Part shown: in pieces, positions 10,559-22,514 of the stretch
Numbering within the stretch: the stretch's first letter is position 1
How the letters are laid out: every line of letters begins with the position of its first letter
Source of the DNA: Gautieria morchelliformis
Taxonomy: Eukaryota; Basidiomycota; Agaricomycetes; Gomphales; Gomphaceae
Assembly: GCA_015179125.1 (NCBI GenBank)
Contig: WHVA01000146.1
Location: 162,555-226,554, forward strand
DNA length: 64,000 nt
Direction of reading: 5' to 3'
The notes under the pieces: model-generated
Seen by the model: only the letters and a program-made list of their open reading frames with translations
Database searches by the model: none
What the model was told of the DNA's origin: nothing
Translations under genes and position numbers: made by a program

Positions 10559-12597
10559 TTACCAAATTGGCCACTTGCGCAAGCGAGCTAACCTCGCGTC
10601 GCTCACTGACGCAGTTTCATGGATTATTTTAGCAATGTGTTCCCTAGCCGCCTCTTTGGTTATCAAGGAATCCTTCTCACTGCCGAGATAACCAGTCAAT
10701 CTCTCAATCCATTCTTTCTCCACCTTGTCCGTGGCCTTGACAGCTTCCAACCATCCAGCAAGGTTCGTGACTTCCACTTCGGGAGGCGACAATTTTTGTC
10801 CGCGCTGACGCTGAGAGGACCTGGAAAACCTGTATTTCACAAAGCCATGCTCTCGTGGTGAGTTCTTCGAGTAGGTCAAAGTAATTAGGAACATCCATCC
10901 ATCGGCACAGAGTGCCATCACCCCTGGCAAAGTTCCGAGAGCACGCTCTGCAAATGGAACACTGGGCGGACGCGGGAGAGAAGTGAAGCAAGCTCGTATG
11001 CTGCCATGATCAACTTTAATGGCGTGATGGTCCCCCCAGCTCAAGTAGTCGAAGATATCGCACATGGAGATCACCACAGCTCGTGGCGACAGGAAGGGTA
11101 CAGAAGTCCCTGTATAGGCATCCTGCCTGTAAGTACGGCTACGCAATCCGAGCGCAAACGTAAATGAAGTCCGAGTAGAGGCTATATCGGTATTCGTGCC
11201 CATTTTGCGAAGCTCTTCATCGCACATCATCATATAACCACGATGATAGACGGCCAGGAGTTTCGGAAAAGATCCAGAAAAACGAAGTGTACGTACTTCC
11301 ATGGCAGAGATTCCAGGACAGTCATATATGATGAGACGAGTGAGTTCGGGAAGGGATGGAAGAAGTTTCGCCAATGTTGCATGGGTGATATGGGGGTTCT
11401 TGTCCAGGTTAAGGACTTGAATCTGAGGGAAGTAAGAAGCAACTCGTATCACCTGCTTCGCAGTGAGGGAATACGGAGAGAGGTCCAGCACTGACTGATC
11501 ACGCTCTGGATGGTCAGAGAGTGCCGTGGTCATCGCACTCGTGACTGCATTTGAGAGGCGGTCACGTTTGGCAAGTATGTCCAACAGCCTTACACCTACG
11601 CCAGGAAAAGAGATGGCAGCTTCGAGAGCAGCACTGTCTTTTGAAGTTGCGTGGTGCACTGCTTTTTGGAGGCAAAGCTCAGTCAACGGTGGTATGTCTG
11701 GCTCCGTGTCGGCCGACTCAGGCTCTTGTGTGTCTCGCTCGTCTGTTCCATATCCATCACAAGGCCACGTTTCGTCTAGCATCCAACGTTCAATCACCCT
11801 TATGTCCTTGAAGAGGTTGATATGTTTCTCCACATCCTGCTGCACCTCCTCATTATATCGTTCATTCCCTTCTTCATTCTCTTCCATATAAGGCATGTTT
11901 TTCTCGGAGAGGAGAGGGTAGAATGCTCTCACATACGTTTCAGCAGCCAGAAGAACGTCCCTAGGGACCTCGACCTTCGCATGCTCCAATCCAGCAACTA
12001 AAACAAAACAGTATGCTGGTGAAGATGGATCAGTTACGTCAATGACGGTTATAGCGTCATTATTTCCTGAGAGGACAGTGTAAACACAGAGTCCCATAAC
12101 ACACAGTGGAGCTTATCTGACGTGCACCGAAACTGCTCCTGTTCGGATCGAGAGGACGAGCCGTAAAACCCTCGCAGTATTGGTCTTCCAAACGAATCGC
12201 GAGAACCATGGCTAGCATGGATGATATGAACGGCGCTGGTGTCTCAGGAAGCTCCTGATACTGAGTGGATCCGATGGCTGCGAGCTCAGCTTCGACGATG
12301 AGGGCATTGTCTTTATTCTTTACGAGAGTGATGAAATTTGAGCACACTGCTAGTGGATCGCGGCGCCACAGATAATTGTGGCGAAACTAGTTCATAAATT
12401 AGTGTTTGAGAGGACCAGCTAGCTAGAACTGACAGCTGCGATGCGTTGATAACGGCTATGGGGTATTTTAGCAATGACAAAAAGTTGATGCTGTTCCATG
12501 GCTGTAGGACACGAAATTTGAAAGCACTAGACTGAGGGGTGGGAAACGGTGAGGCTCTCATTGGGTCAACATTTGCGACGTAAACAATCGCGTCCAT
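10559..12597 (-). CDS. Leucine-rich-repeat protein, host gene with introns
   Basis: The last exon (12066-10559) is a long intact frame of about 500 codons. It includes LRR-like blocks (VLNLDKNPHITHATLAKLLP, then LTRLIIYDCPGISAMEVRTL) near the middle, an acidic stretch before them, and a basic C-terminus ending at a TGA. It joins an upstream exon (about 12345-12128, FISSMLAMVLAIRLEDQY) through a GT-AG intron at 12067-12127 that keeps frame (SSFG|NNDA). A first exon from ATG 12597 (MDAIVYVANVDPMRAS) probably joins by an intron between 12420 and 12345 whose borders I could not fix. LRR domains usually bind proteins; the partner is unknown. No lesion is seen in the last exon. Confidence 0.75.
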
Positions 12598-13326
12598 GTC
12601 TCAAACCGCCGACGTGACTGTCACCTCTGTGACTCACCCACCCTCAGGACGCCTCTGGAAATCAAGGCAGCAGCGAAAGCAAAACCGACAGTGACTCATA
12701 TTTATGTTGTCCTTGTGGGTTGGTGCAGGTTCTGCGACGGATGAGCCGGGGGCCGACGCGAGCAACGCCGTACCCGCGCGGCGGGAGGCACTCCGGATGT
12801 TCCCCCCGGCCAACCGCCTCCCAGTCTCCCACGGCTTGTTACCCTCGCCCTCCCGCTTTCGTTGCTGTACGAGGGAAACACCAACAGCAGTGCCACAGCC
12901 ACAATAAATATGTCCCGCGCCCCCGCGCCCACCCCCTTTACACTCCCCGTGCCAGCAGTGGTAAGCGACTCCGCCCCCCCGGCCAACCGCCTCCCAGTCT
13001 CCCAGGGTTACAACCGACACGAGCAAAGCCGTATCCGCGCGGAACGATGCAGGAGACCGAGGCTGCGCACGCGTGGGACGGGAGCGCGGGTGCGCCCTCT
13101 GTTGATATGCGTGACGAAACACCCGAGCCGAACAACGATCCCGAGAACCCAGAGCCCCAGCGCCTAGGCCAGACGCAGATCTAGCACCTGCCGTGTCCCA
13201 GGCCCCGAAAAGCCGCGCTCGCGACGTGCCAAGGGTTGCACGCCCCAGCAGTTCGAAGGGTCGGGTTCCAACTCCCCTGTGAGTGCTATTCCTCCATGAA
13301 CGCACATTGGGACTTGGGTTGGCTGC
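12598..13326. repeat. GC-rich region with an internal direct duplication
   Basis: The block GGCCAACCGCCTCCCAGTCT occurs at about 12810 and again at about 12980. A neighbouring block GAGCAACGCCGTACCCGCG (12760) recurs as GAGCAAAGCCGTATCCGCG (13021). Open frames are present on both strands, as expected of GC-rich DNA, but none shows a domain. I see no gene. Confidence 0.6.
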
Positions 13327-13419
13327 GGATCAGAGCGTGGATAAGACCGTAGCGGGCTGTCAGCAGAGGGAGCATCATATTGCTGACAGCCCGCCACGGT
13401 CTTATCCACACTCTGATTC
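13327..13419. repeat. Near-perfect hairpin, 39-bp arms and 15-nt loop
   Basis: Left arm 13327-13365 and right arm 13381-13419 are reverse complements except at three transition differences. On the minus-strand transcript two of these become G-U pairs. The shared core is GTGGATAAGACCGT and GCGGGCTGTCAGCA. It could be a small-RNA precursor or a foldback repeat. Confidence 0.85.
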
Positions 13420-14442
13420 CCATGGACCCTGTCTATGGGACTAGTGCAGGTCGTTGATTTGTGTGATTTACAAGCCACAATTGAGTACCGGCCCCAAATC
13501 GGCACTTAGAACAGAGTGGCCACCAGGCAGGAACGTGCCTTACGCATCCTGTGCGCCGACGACGACTCCGAGACCAAAGAAACAGACGGCTACGTTGCGT
13601 TGCTGCACGCAGATAAAAGAATATAGTATACCAGTGAGATACATCATGTTTTCTCGGGGATGCTCGACCGAGCAGCTAATCAAATCCGGTAGTTTGGTCG
13701 AAATACAAAAGGCACCCACATACTGTCATTGACTCGTTCCTGCCTCTTGGAGCACTGTCTTAACAAAAATTCAAGAAAGTTTAAGTATCTGTTCTGTTAG
13801 TAATACCGAAGCTTAGTCAACCATGGAACCGGATGCGCAGCTTCGTTTCCCAGCGATGACATCAGCCGAAACTATTCAATTTGCGATCTCTCTACACGAA
13901 AGCTTGAAGCCATTGCTCCAAGGCTTTCGTCATCCCTCGATTAGTCTATGACCTCACCTTACTCCCGTCTTCGTCGTTGTCCTTGACGACGAGCACGAGT
14001 GCCAATCTGAGCCCTAGATTTATATTCTGCTCGACGAGTACATATCTTTACTATTTTTTTTTTTTTTTCATATTTTTTTTCATGGACTTCTACAGTGAAG
14101 CCGTGGTCGTCTTTGTCGACGGAGCGCGTGTGACTATATGTTGAAGCCGAGGCGTGAAGCTTGTCCCAGGTACCACATGGCTCATAGCTGAAACTAAGGA
14201 TTGGATCCTGTTCGAGGGAAGGTGTCGCGGAATAGACTCAACACGACACACGACCTAGGTGGTGGTTTCGGACGTCCAAATATGTCTGGTCGGGATCTGA
14301 CTGAGTTTCAAACGTACTACGGACAAGATGGCCGACCCTACTTAATCACGTCGGTTCCGTCAAGCAGATAAGTATAAGTCCAAGTGTACCGCGACACTGT
14401 TGAGGGGGAATACCGCACTCAGGACAGCACACCTACAGCGAC
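13420..14442. other. Upstream region of the P450 gene
   Basis: No coding domain. A poly-T run lies at about 14054-14070, with a second T-run at about 14073-14080. Promoter function is inferred from position only. Confidence 0.4.
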
Positions 14443-16750
14443 ATGATTCTCTCCTTCGGCCTGCCACTGTTTCTATTTAGTGTCCTGTTGCGTGCCATTA
14501 TTCGCCGATACCTCAGTCGCTCGATCTCACATCTTCCTGGGCCAGCCCCTGGCCCTTGGCTCGTCGGTGATGTCAAGATATATCTACAGCAAATGGAACT
14601 TTCACTTACTTATATAAACAGGAAACCTCCCTGAGCTACTTCGACCCGACAACGCTGCAGAGGCCGAATTTGCATGGACCAAGAAGTATGGGACTGCTAT
14701 GAAGATCAAGGGGGCGTTTGGGGTGTGTCCTTGTGTTTCTGCCAATAGACATTTCTACCTGATAGTGGCGAGTGCAGGTAGATGTACTTTTTACAGCGGA
14801 CCTAAAGGTACCAGAACCCCATATTCCATCATTTCAGTCTTCCTGAGCATGATGCCAGGCCATTCAATACATCCTTAATACCGCCGGGTACAACTTTCCT
14901 AGAAACCCGCAATCAATCGCTACAGCAAAGCTGGTTTTGGGCCCAGGCATGCTATTTGCTCAGGGTCCTCTCCTTCTACTTGCTGTTTGCTCCAACCGGC
15001 TTATACCTATCGTTTACGTAGGTGCTCAACACGCCAGGCACAGAAAGATCATGAATCCTGCTTTCTCTTACAGTTCCTTGCGGCTCTTTCTACCCATATT
15101 CCATAATACCTCGGAAAAGGTTCACGAAGGGATCTCTAGATGCAATCTCTACTCATCGTATGTCTCTAGACTGTCGCTAAATGGAAGGACGCTGTGGCAC
15201 AAAGCGGCGGCCTATCAACAGTGATCGACATCCCGTCGTGGTTAGCTCGCACTACTTTAGACGCCATCGGACGAGGTTATTCCTTTCCGGTCCAACGGTA
15301 CTGAGTTTTGCTGATTCATTACAGCCGCTTTCGATCACGATTTTGGAGCCATAGATGAACATGAAGACGAGCTCTCGATCGTCTATAAAAATATCTTGTA
15401 AACAGAGCCTATCCTTGGAGGTTTCTCCATTAATTTCTGTGGTTTAGTGCCGACTCGTTCTTCAAACGCTCCGACTTCGCGATCGCATTTGAAGCGCTCT
15501 GGGGTTATATACCTCTTTGGGCGGTGCCGGCCATACGACTGCTACCGACCAAGCAGCTCAGAAGGTTACGAAGGTATACAAAGGTTACGCACCGCATAGC
15601 CAAAGGTATCGTGCAGGCGCAAACAGAGTCATATTCGAGCGGCAAGGAATGCGGAAAGGATGTTATGAGCATTCTCAGTACGTGTCAAGTGCCCTTGTTA
15701 ATGGTATCGAATCAGAACAAGTCCTAGTCAGGGCCAATCTGTCAGAAGATCCGAAATCGAAGTTGAGCAGGACCGAGGTAATAGCACAATTGAAGTTGGT
15801 TTCCATCGCAATGCCAGAGAACGCATTCCCTGACGATTTGATTAGAACACTGATGATTGCAGGCCAGGAAACTACTGCGTCGACGCTAAGTTGGGCGTTC
15901 TACGAACTCTCACGGCACCCCGGGTTTCAGAGTCGTGTACGGGAGGAGATTAAGACCACTCGCGCCCAGGCAGCACAAAGGGGCAACGGGGAACTTACCA
16001 TCGCTGACCTGGACTCTATGCAATGTCTGCATTCTGTCATAAAGGTGGATGGTTTACATGTCATTTGAGCTAATACTAATCCCCGATGCAAAAGGAAACA
16101 CTGAGGTATCACCCGATTACAACATTATTGTCGCGTGTGGCGGGTCGCGAGGATATCATTCCGCTTTCGGCCCCACAGACAACGAAGACGGGTGAGGCCG
16201 TTACCAGCATCCCTGTGAGTAAGGGACAACGGGTATCGATTTCCATCGGGGCTTATAACAGGCGAGTTCAATGTCTGCATATGCAGTGTCATAATAATAA
16301 TAGCACATAAGGCTGCCATCAGTCTGGGGTGATGACGCCGACGTGTGGAGGCCTGAGCGTTTCCTGGAAGGTGTCCATGCCGAGCAGCAGACAGGGCTTG
16401 GTATGATAGCTAACCTGTGAGGTACCTATTCCGTGCACGCATTGCGGCTAACTCTACTCATGCAGCGCGACGTTCAGCAGCGGAATACGTAATTGCATAG
16501 GGTGCGTGCTCTGGATTGTGTACCATTCCGTGAAATAATGGCGCGTTCCAGATGGCGCTTTGCGTATGATTGTTATTTTTTGAAGGTTCTTCGTTGTCAA
16601 CGTTTTACAGATTGCTTGAGATGCAGACAATGCTCATTGAGTTTCTTGAAAACTTTGAGTTCTCCCCGGCCCCAGGAAATCCCGAGATAATCAGAAGTGC
16701 GGCTATGGTTATGAATCCCATGTGCGTTCGTTCGACAAGTGTCATGCAAT
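14443..16750 (+). CDS. Cytochrome P450 monooxygenase (many exons)
   Basis: Heme-thiolate oxygenase, expected in the ER membrane. The start at 14443 gives a hydrophobic anchor (LSFGLPLFLFSVLL) then the Pro-rich hinge HLPGPAPGPWLVG, joined across an intron at 14567-14621 to NLPELLRPDN. Later blocks: GYNFPRNPQS, GPGMLFAQ, HARHRKIMNPAFS, IPSWLARTTLDAIG, the I-helix AGQETTAS (about 15862), the K-helix ETLRYHP (ExxR; about 16095), VWRPERFL, and the heme loop FSSGIRNCIG (about 16460-16495). Across two more short introns comes WRFA and LLEMQTMLIEFLENFEF. One intron (16262-16311) has a GC donor. The junction at about 14690-14860 could not be resolved in frame and the truncated copy at 1-472 shares the difficulty, so the gene may be intact or recently broken there. 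Substrate unknown. Confidence 0.8.
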
Positions 16751-17820
16751 GCGAATGACTTTTTATTTAGGGTCAAGGGACAGCCTGGCCGCGCTCAGTT
16801 GCCGCTCACAATAACAGCGCTGAGGTGAGAAGCTCAGAGTCACGCCTGCCTTGATGGAGTCCTCATATCATGACGAATCGCTTTCTCATTACCGGTATCG
16901 ATTCGCGATGTTCCTTATACTTTGTTGAATTTACTTCCTTCCCGGGTTGTGATTTGTCAATCATATTGAGTACTGTTGAGAATCAATCGACTGCCAGTTA
17001 GGAGCACAGTGCCCGTGACGTCTGCAGTCGACCACGACTCATGGGGCAGTCTCTGATGACCGAGTCTTGCATGGTCCCAACGGAATGGATGGAATGATAT
17101 CATGCTGGAATAGTTAAGAGTCCCAAATATCAGGTAGCTCCCATGCGGCCTGCGTCAGTTCTGCATAAAAATGAGTTTAAAAATATATATATTTTCAGAG
17201 AGTTGTGGTACCTGTGGCCTGGCAAGAAGAAATCTGAGGAGTGCTGAGGAATATGGCATATACGAGGACTGGTCACTGCGGAGAATGTACAATCGATCCA
17301 ACTTCCCCCAGGGTGTGAGGCTCAGGCGCTCGGGTATATCATGGGGAAAACACACCACAAAATGCTAAACGCTGCCATTTCCTCCTACACCAAGCACGGG
17401 CATAAGCTTTTACAGCGCTTTGCATAACCAGTAAACTCAAGATCAGTGAAATATTGTAAGAGGGTGTTAGAGTGGACCTTGAAACGACCTACAGTAATGG
17501 TGGACTGGATAACCAGTCAGAACCAAGTGCATGAGGTCAGGGGGGGTTCTCTGCCGTACATGTATATGTACTCTTAGGACGCTGGTGTACGTTGGCAGTC
17601 GGCCGTATTGAACTTCCCTTATAGACCTGTGATGCCGGTTCCTTACACCCGCCCTCCTGTTCGCTGTTCGACGCAGACGAACAGAAAGAACGCTGAGAGT
17701 GGACGAGGATAGGAAAACGAAAAGATACTTTGAAACCCTGTACCTTCGAAAAAGGCTGGTAAAGTATATCAAGTGCCTGGCACATTGGTGCCGTCAAGTG
17801 AAAAAAAAAGTACTTAGGTG
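16751..17820. other. Unassigned spacer downstream of the P450
   Basis: Nothing recognised. Short open frames on both strands show no domains. Near 17777 a GCACATTGGTGCCGTC segment resembles the outer end of the hairpin arm that follows. Confidence 0.5.
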
Positions 17821-18010
17821 CGTGACGCATTGGTGTCGTCGAAGGGTCTTTAGTAATCTTCAACAGATAAGGGTACGTCGGTCAGGACACTGTCCGGACC
17901 TACCCTTTTCTGTTGAAGCCTATCGAACGTCTTCCCGGACAGTGTCCTGACCGACCTACCCTTCTCTGCTGAAGCTTATTGAAGATCCTTCGACGACACC
18001 AATGTGTCAT
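17821..18010. repeat. Long inverted repeat, arms about 76 bp
   Basis: Left arm 17821-17897 and right arm 17935-18010 are imperfect reverse complements. The outer part shares ATTGGTGTCGTCGAAGG; the inner part shares GGTCGGTCAGGACACTGTCC. The 37-nt loop contains a second, diverged copy of part of the right arm (ACCTACCCTT-TCTG-TGAAGC), so the right side is locally duplicated. A foldback element or a hairpin-RNA source is possible. No target duplication was found. Confidence 0.8.
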
Positions 18011-18044
18011 GCACCTGAGTGCTCCTTTGTACAGCTACAGGGCC

Positions 18045-18886
18045 TGGGTTTCGACATGACTCATGGCTAGAAAATGGCTGGATACTCAACTCACCCTCAG
18101 AACTTTTATTCTGGGTCCCACCCTGGTCTCAGTTAGGTTTGTGTTGGCCAGAAAATACCACTGTCATTGGGATGGGGTACACAAAGCTTGATCTCAGCTA
18201 GTGATGGGCAGGGCCCGGCTCGGCCCCAAAGCCCGGGCTTGGGCCCGGCCTGCTCGGGCTCGGGCTTCCTGAGCCAGGCCCTCATCAGCAGGCCCGGCTC
18301 GGCTCGGGCTAAGCCCGGCTTGGGCCGCGGCCTGTTGGTGGGGAACTAGACATGTGTTGCACCTCCAACAACAGCACCACCACCCGCCGCCGCCGCCGCT
18401 GGCACGGCCAAACAAGCATGCCCATCCCCCCCACCCCCCCTCCACGCACCTGCAGCCCCATACGCACGCGCACACGCAGCCGCATGTGCACGTCCACCCC
18501 CACGCAGACGCCCGCACGCACCCGCACACCCACGCGGAGGAGCAAGGCCCGTACCGCGCTGCTCTCGCTGCAGGGTACAGGTGAAGGAAGGAGACGGCGG
18601 GGGTGGGGGCGGGATTTTCAAGGCGCTGGCGGGATGGTGGGGCGGAAGGAGGAGAAGCGCCGGGGGGCAGCGGTGCCGTCGGGCGCCTACGAGGCCGCGG
18701 CTTCAGCGCCCGGCTCAGGCTTGTCAAAACTCGAGCCAGGCCCGGAAGCCCGGCGGGTCAACGGCTTGGGCCTGGCCCGGCTCGGGCTTTCGGGGGCTCG
18801 GCTCGGGCTAAGCCGCGGCCTGGGCCGGGCCGTGCCCATCACTAATCTCAGCCGGTTTGAGCATGGGACTTCAGGATGCAGTGCAG
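18045..18886 (+). repeat. Dispersed repeat R3, copy 2, interrupted
   Basis: Homologous to 10185-10325. It is split by the hAT-like element at 18199-18844 and ends at 18886 in GCAGAG, where copy 1 continues AGGCC but here an LTR (18892 on) begins. This gives an order: R3 first, then two independent insertions. Confidence 0.7.
18199..18844. mobile_element. Non-autonomous hAT-type DNA transposon (646 bp)
   Basis: The ends are inverted: TAGTGATGGGCAGGGCCCGG at 18199 and, on the other strand from 18844, TAGTGATGGGCACGGCCCGG (19 of 20 match). The element is flanked by a perfect 8-bp duplication, ATCTCAGC, at 18191-18198 and 18845-18852. An 8-bp target duplication and a TAGNGATG-like terminus are classical for the hAT superfamily. 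Subterminal regions are packed with GGCTCGGGC and GCCCGGC on both sides; the middle is GC-rich and CAC-rich. No transposase is encoded, so it would need one in trans. Its open frames are compositional. Confidence 0.88.
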
Positions 18887-18891
18887 AGTTT

Positions 18892-20743
18892 TGGATTAAG
18901 ATGTTAAATGATGCCTTTAGTAAACAAGTTCTATTGCTTAGCGGTTGGGACCGCTATGTTCGTCCCTCCTCTGTGTGCTGACTAAGCCCCTTGAGATGCG
19001 TCCGACACTGATGGATGGAGGTCACGTGACTGTGTCGACAGGAAAATGGTGTTGATCTAAAGAACAACTAAATCAAAAGAGTTCGCTTTTGAGGTAGTCT
19101 AGAGTAAGCAGTAATAGTGAACTCTCAACGAAGAATTGGAGTAAACTATCAAGATTTAAGTTCTGTAGCTATCAAACAAGACTACAGTGATTATAGGGGG
19201 TGAAACAGTTGATTCTGGATGATTTCGTTCATACATTTGTAGTAGCTATTTATACTATATTAGTGGTAACTACTGGTGTTCAAGATAGTGAGCACATGGG
19301 TCGAAAAACTACTTGTAACTAAAGGGGTGACTAATTATAGTCATAAAATCATGGGGGTGATGGAGATAGTATCAGGGTTATTTAAACTTTGGAATAGAGT
19401 CTTGTACTTAGCATACAAAGCCCCTGTCCACATGGTGTCAAGATAATAATCAGCTGGTCGTGTCATGGAGTCCAATAGAGAACGGAAATCAAATCTGCCC
19501 TGCCTAGCATAAATGCTAGGCTTCGTGATGGGGCCGCTGTCTCTGTGCCTCTTCTGTGGGGCAGCTAATTGAGTACATGTATTGTGGATGACATTCTCAA
19601 GTCACTCCACAATGCTCCAGTGCAGTCTGCATCTCTCTGCGGCGTTTGATGCCCGCACCTCCTTGGTGCCTGTGGCTTGGCGCCTGTTGACGTCATGGCC
19701 GATGCCATCAGTCGATAGGCGCGCTGTCTCTGATTGGCCGCATGTGGTCGATGCCCGTATCCCTGTATCTTATCTAATCTGTAGATAAGATAGCTATTCA
19801 TGATGTCGTGTGTCTGTCGTCTGTGCCGATGTCCGTCGTAAGTGTCGTTCCTATTTCTTTTTAAACTTTTTTCTTTGTTTTCTTTTATTAGTTCCTTTGT
19901 ACATAGATGACTTGAAATAGAATAGTTGCGTCTATCATAACACACCCCCACATGTGTGATCCCATGATGTGCATCATCTAGAAGTGTAACTATTCTGTGA
20001 AGTTTGGGAAGGTTTATGTGCACAAAGTGCTTGATCTTATCAAGCACTTGGTGACGGACACCTTTGGTGGCAGTGGTACTTGACCCCTCAGGCTGAATAG
20101 GAAAACATAAATATATACCATTTAGATCGTTAGCCCAATTTGTCTTACTCACTTCATCTGTCTTTTTGGTATGGGAGTCACCGTCCGATTCTGAGCTGTC
20201 AATGTGAGACTCAGGTGGTTTGTGTGACTCACTATCATCGTCCTCCATGATTTGCAATAACCAGGTGTTGGTGTGATTAGAAAGAGGGCACGGTGGGGTG
20301 TTGCTCAGCCGCTCCATTTACGCAGCACCCTTCCAACGCCTTTTCCCTTGTCTGAAGCTCGTCCTAGAATGCACCTCATTTCATGATCCACCCAAAAGCT
20401 TCATAAATGAATATATGGCCGTCGCAGAGATTGCGGACGAGAAAGTCATCTGGGGACGTCGCAGGCTTATTGAGACGAAGTCGTCAGACGGCCTCAAGCT
20501 ATCTCCAATCCCCATAGTGGAGTATTGGTTCCCCTCATATTGTTCTCGGCTGGTCCAGTTGTGCAGGTCGTTCCGGAAAGGTTTTTCACCGCAGAACCGT
20601 GTCACCTTTCCAGTTTTGACCCTTATTCAAATATTGATGATTGTGAAGCCACGTTCAAACAATGGCTAGGTCGCTGACAACGATGGTGGCTATCTCTATA
20701 CACTTTATCCAGTTTAAAGGGACTGTCAATTGATCCTGTGTAA
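18892..20743 (-). mobile_element. Truncated LTR element with 3' LTR (family R2)
   Basis: On the minus strand a purine run (CATGTGGGGGTG) ends at about 19943 and TGTTATGATAGACGC follows. A polypurine tract before a TG start is the hallmark of a 3' LTR. The other edge is near 18892 (minus strand ...AATCCA), so the LTR is about 1.05 kb. The first about 425 bp recur at 30269-30697. Upstream of the tract a 20317-to-19943 frame (acidic start, then HFVHINLPKLHRIVTLLDD) may be the end of pol, but I do not recognise it. The 5' part is cut by the solo LTR at 20749. Confidence 0.55.
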
Positions 20744-20748
20744 CTCAG

Positions 20749-21449
20749 TGTCATGACCGGTTTATTTCTCCTACCGCGCTACCTCTATGTTCCCCCTCGT
20801 CACTCCCTAGCATCTTCGCCAGAGTTCGCCGCACCCACCAACCACTCCCCCTCTACGTCCACTCTACCCGCTGTTTGCCCCATTCTCCGAACCGCTATTC
20901 GCTGCTCGCGCATTTCGTCAGCAGGCATGCTATCAAATATGATCGATACCATTCACCTGGCATGATGGTTCATCATTAACCCCATCGTCTTCTTAATCCA
21001 ACCCCATTGGGTGTTTGTATGGCCAAAATGTGATCGCAGGATGTCCCTTCCATAGGCCGTGTGGGATCAACCCAGTAAACGAAGAGCCCGTGCAGGGTAG
21101 CATGTATGCGGGTCCCAAGACATAGTTTTGTCCATAAGTGCCTTCGCTCCCTTTACTCTCCGTCGTTTCATGTTCGCACTCTCCCCTCACTCTATTGTAT
21201 GTTTATTCCATCTACTTAGTATCATGACTGCGCACCCCTATCCGGCCCTAACTCATGACGGCCTCTTTCCTATTCGCTGATACCTTACGAGCATTCGATA
21301 TAAGTAGTTTACATTCGCATGTATATTCCCCAGTTCAATTATCATACGTCGTTCATTGGTTCATCTATTCGCCGAACGGCATACCTATTCGCACAAGTTA
21401 TTCCGGCATTCGCTGTGTTCACTAATAACGCCCAAAGCCAATCTTGACA
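20749..21449 (+). repeat. Solo LTR, family R1, copy a (701 bp)
   Basis: Starts TGTCATGACCGG and ends AATCTTGACA, with 5-bp duplications CTCAG at 20744-20748 and 21450-21454. Related copies are at 35961-36989 and 39089-40121 (about 1.03 kb, inverted), and partly at 29690-30265. Copy a lacks about 330 bp present in the others, between GTTCAT-type microhomologies near 21360. With no internal region it is a recombination product of a full element. Confidence 0.85.
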
Positions 21450-21454
21450 CTCAG

Positions 21455-22514
21455 TTGAGAGTTGGAATGAAGTTATAAATCACCCCCCAGAGATTAAGAT
21501 CAGGTGTTCAGGAACCTGGTCATCCATGGTACCAGGTCATGCGAGACACTATTCCCATACTTACAAAATTGTTGAAAGGTATGACTTGACCAGTCCACCC
21601 AGACATGATTGTAGACACTGGAAGTGATTATGCTGTACCTGTTGGTGCAGCACCATTTTAGGCGTGTCATTGGGAGGCCGGGGAATCTGTATCGGGGGAA
21701 CAACGAAATGATGGGCGATACGGCGGGTTGATGCACGGTGGTGACAGACTAGGATGGGCTGGGCGGGAGTGCTCAAATGGTACTTGTATTCACAAGAGTG
21801 TGTAACACACAGTCACCCCGCCCCCTGCAAATCACATGGTTTTCATGTTCTTGCCCTTCTTCTCTACTTCCCTCTGCAGAAGGAGCGTGACATGGATACC
21901 TCCACCCCTCCACCCCTCCCGAGCTACTATCCACACTAGCAGCACCCGCACGGTGCACACCGCCCCTCCCACCTAACTTCCACCCAGAGGACGACCGTGG
22001 ACTCGACCTCATCGCCCTGATGCCAAGCCAGGGCGATGTGCGTGTGCCACCCTCCCCAAGCTTCTGCTGACTCTGCTCCCACATGGCCCGCACACTCGAC
22101 GACTCACATACACCCAGTCATACCCTGCCCATACAGCCTGCGTCTTGTCGTGCGAGCTGGTTCCGTTTCTGAGGGGAGTGTCAATACAAATTGGATGGTG
22201 ACGCAGATTGCCATGGTCGATGTATATACAAATTTGACAGCTTACCTTTAGACAATGCCTCGTGCACCCTTACTTGATGTCTCGCACCGCAGGTGCCACA
22301 ACTGTAAGGGCAACCCTGGCTGGTTGTGGAGATCACACTACCACACAACTGACAAGGGGAAATCCAAAGCATGTATAAATGAATAGAGTATACAAGAGAG
22401 GGGATTCTCACCTGACAAGGGGAAATCCAAAGAGAAAAGTCTAAGGACCCCCAGTGTCAGCAAGCCCATATTATACTACGCTGCGCAGCCAGGGACAACA
22501 CTTGGCACCCGCCA
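21455..22514. other. Unassigned region
   Basis: No gene recognised. A 20-bp segment TGACAAGGGGAAATCCAAAG occurs twice near 22349 and 22416, about 65 bp apart. A short frame with CHNCKGNPGWLW at about 22290 recalls a zinc-binding start but is too short to call. The 3' LTR of Gypsy-2 may lie here; its outer edge was not found. Confidence 0.4.

Noticed and set aside
12634-13305. Frame of 223 codons in the GC-rich duplication
   Set aside because: Overlapped by frames in all directions, no conserved block, and interrupted by the duplication pattern.
14050-14085. Poly-T runs as a LINE tail on the minus strand
   Set aside because: No target duplication and no LINE sequence adjacent.
18194-18981. 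Overlapping open frames on both strands of a GC-rich segment
   Set aside because: They lie in the hAT-like element and result from its GC-rich composition; no domain is present.
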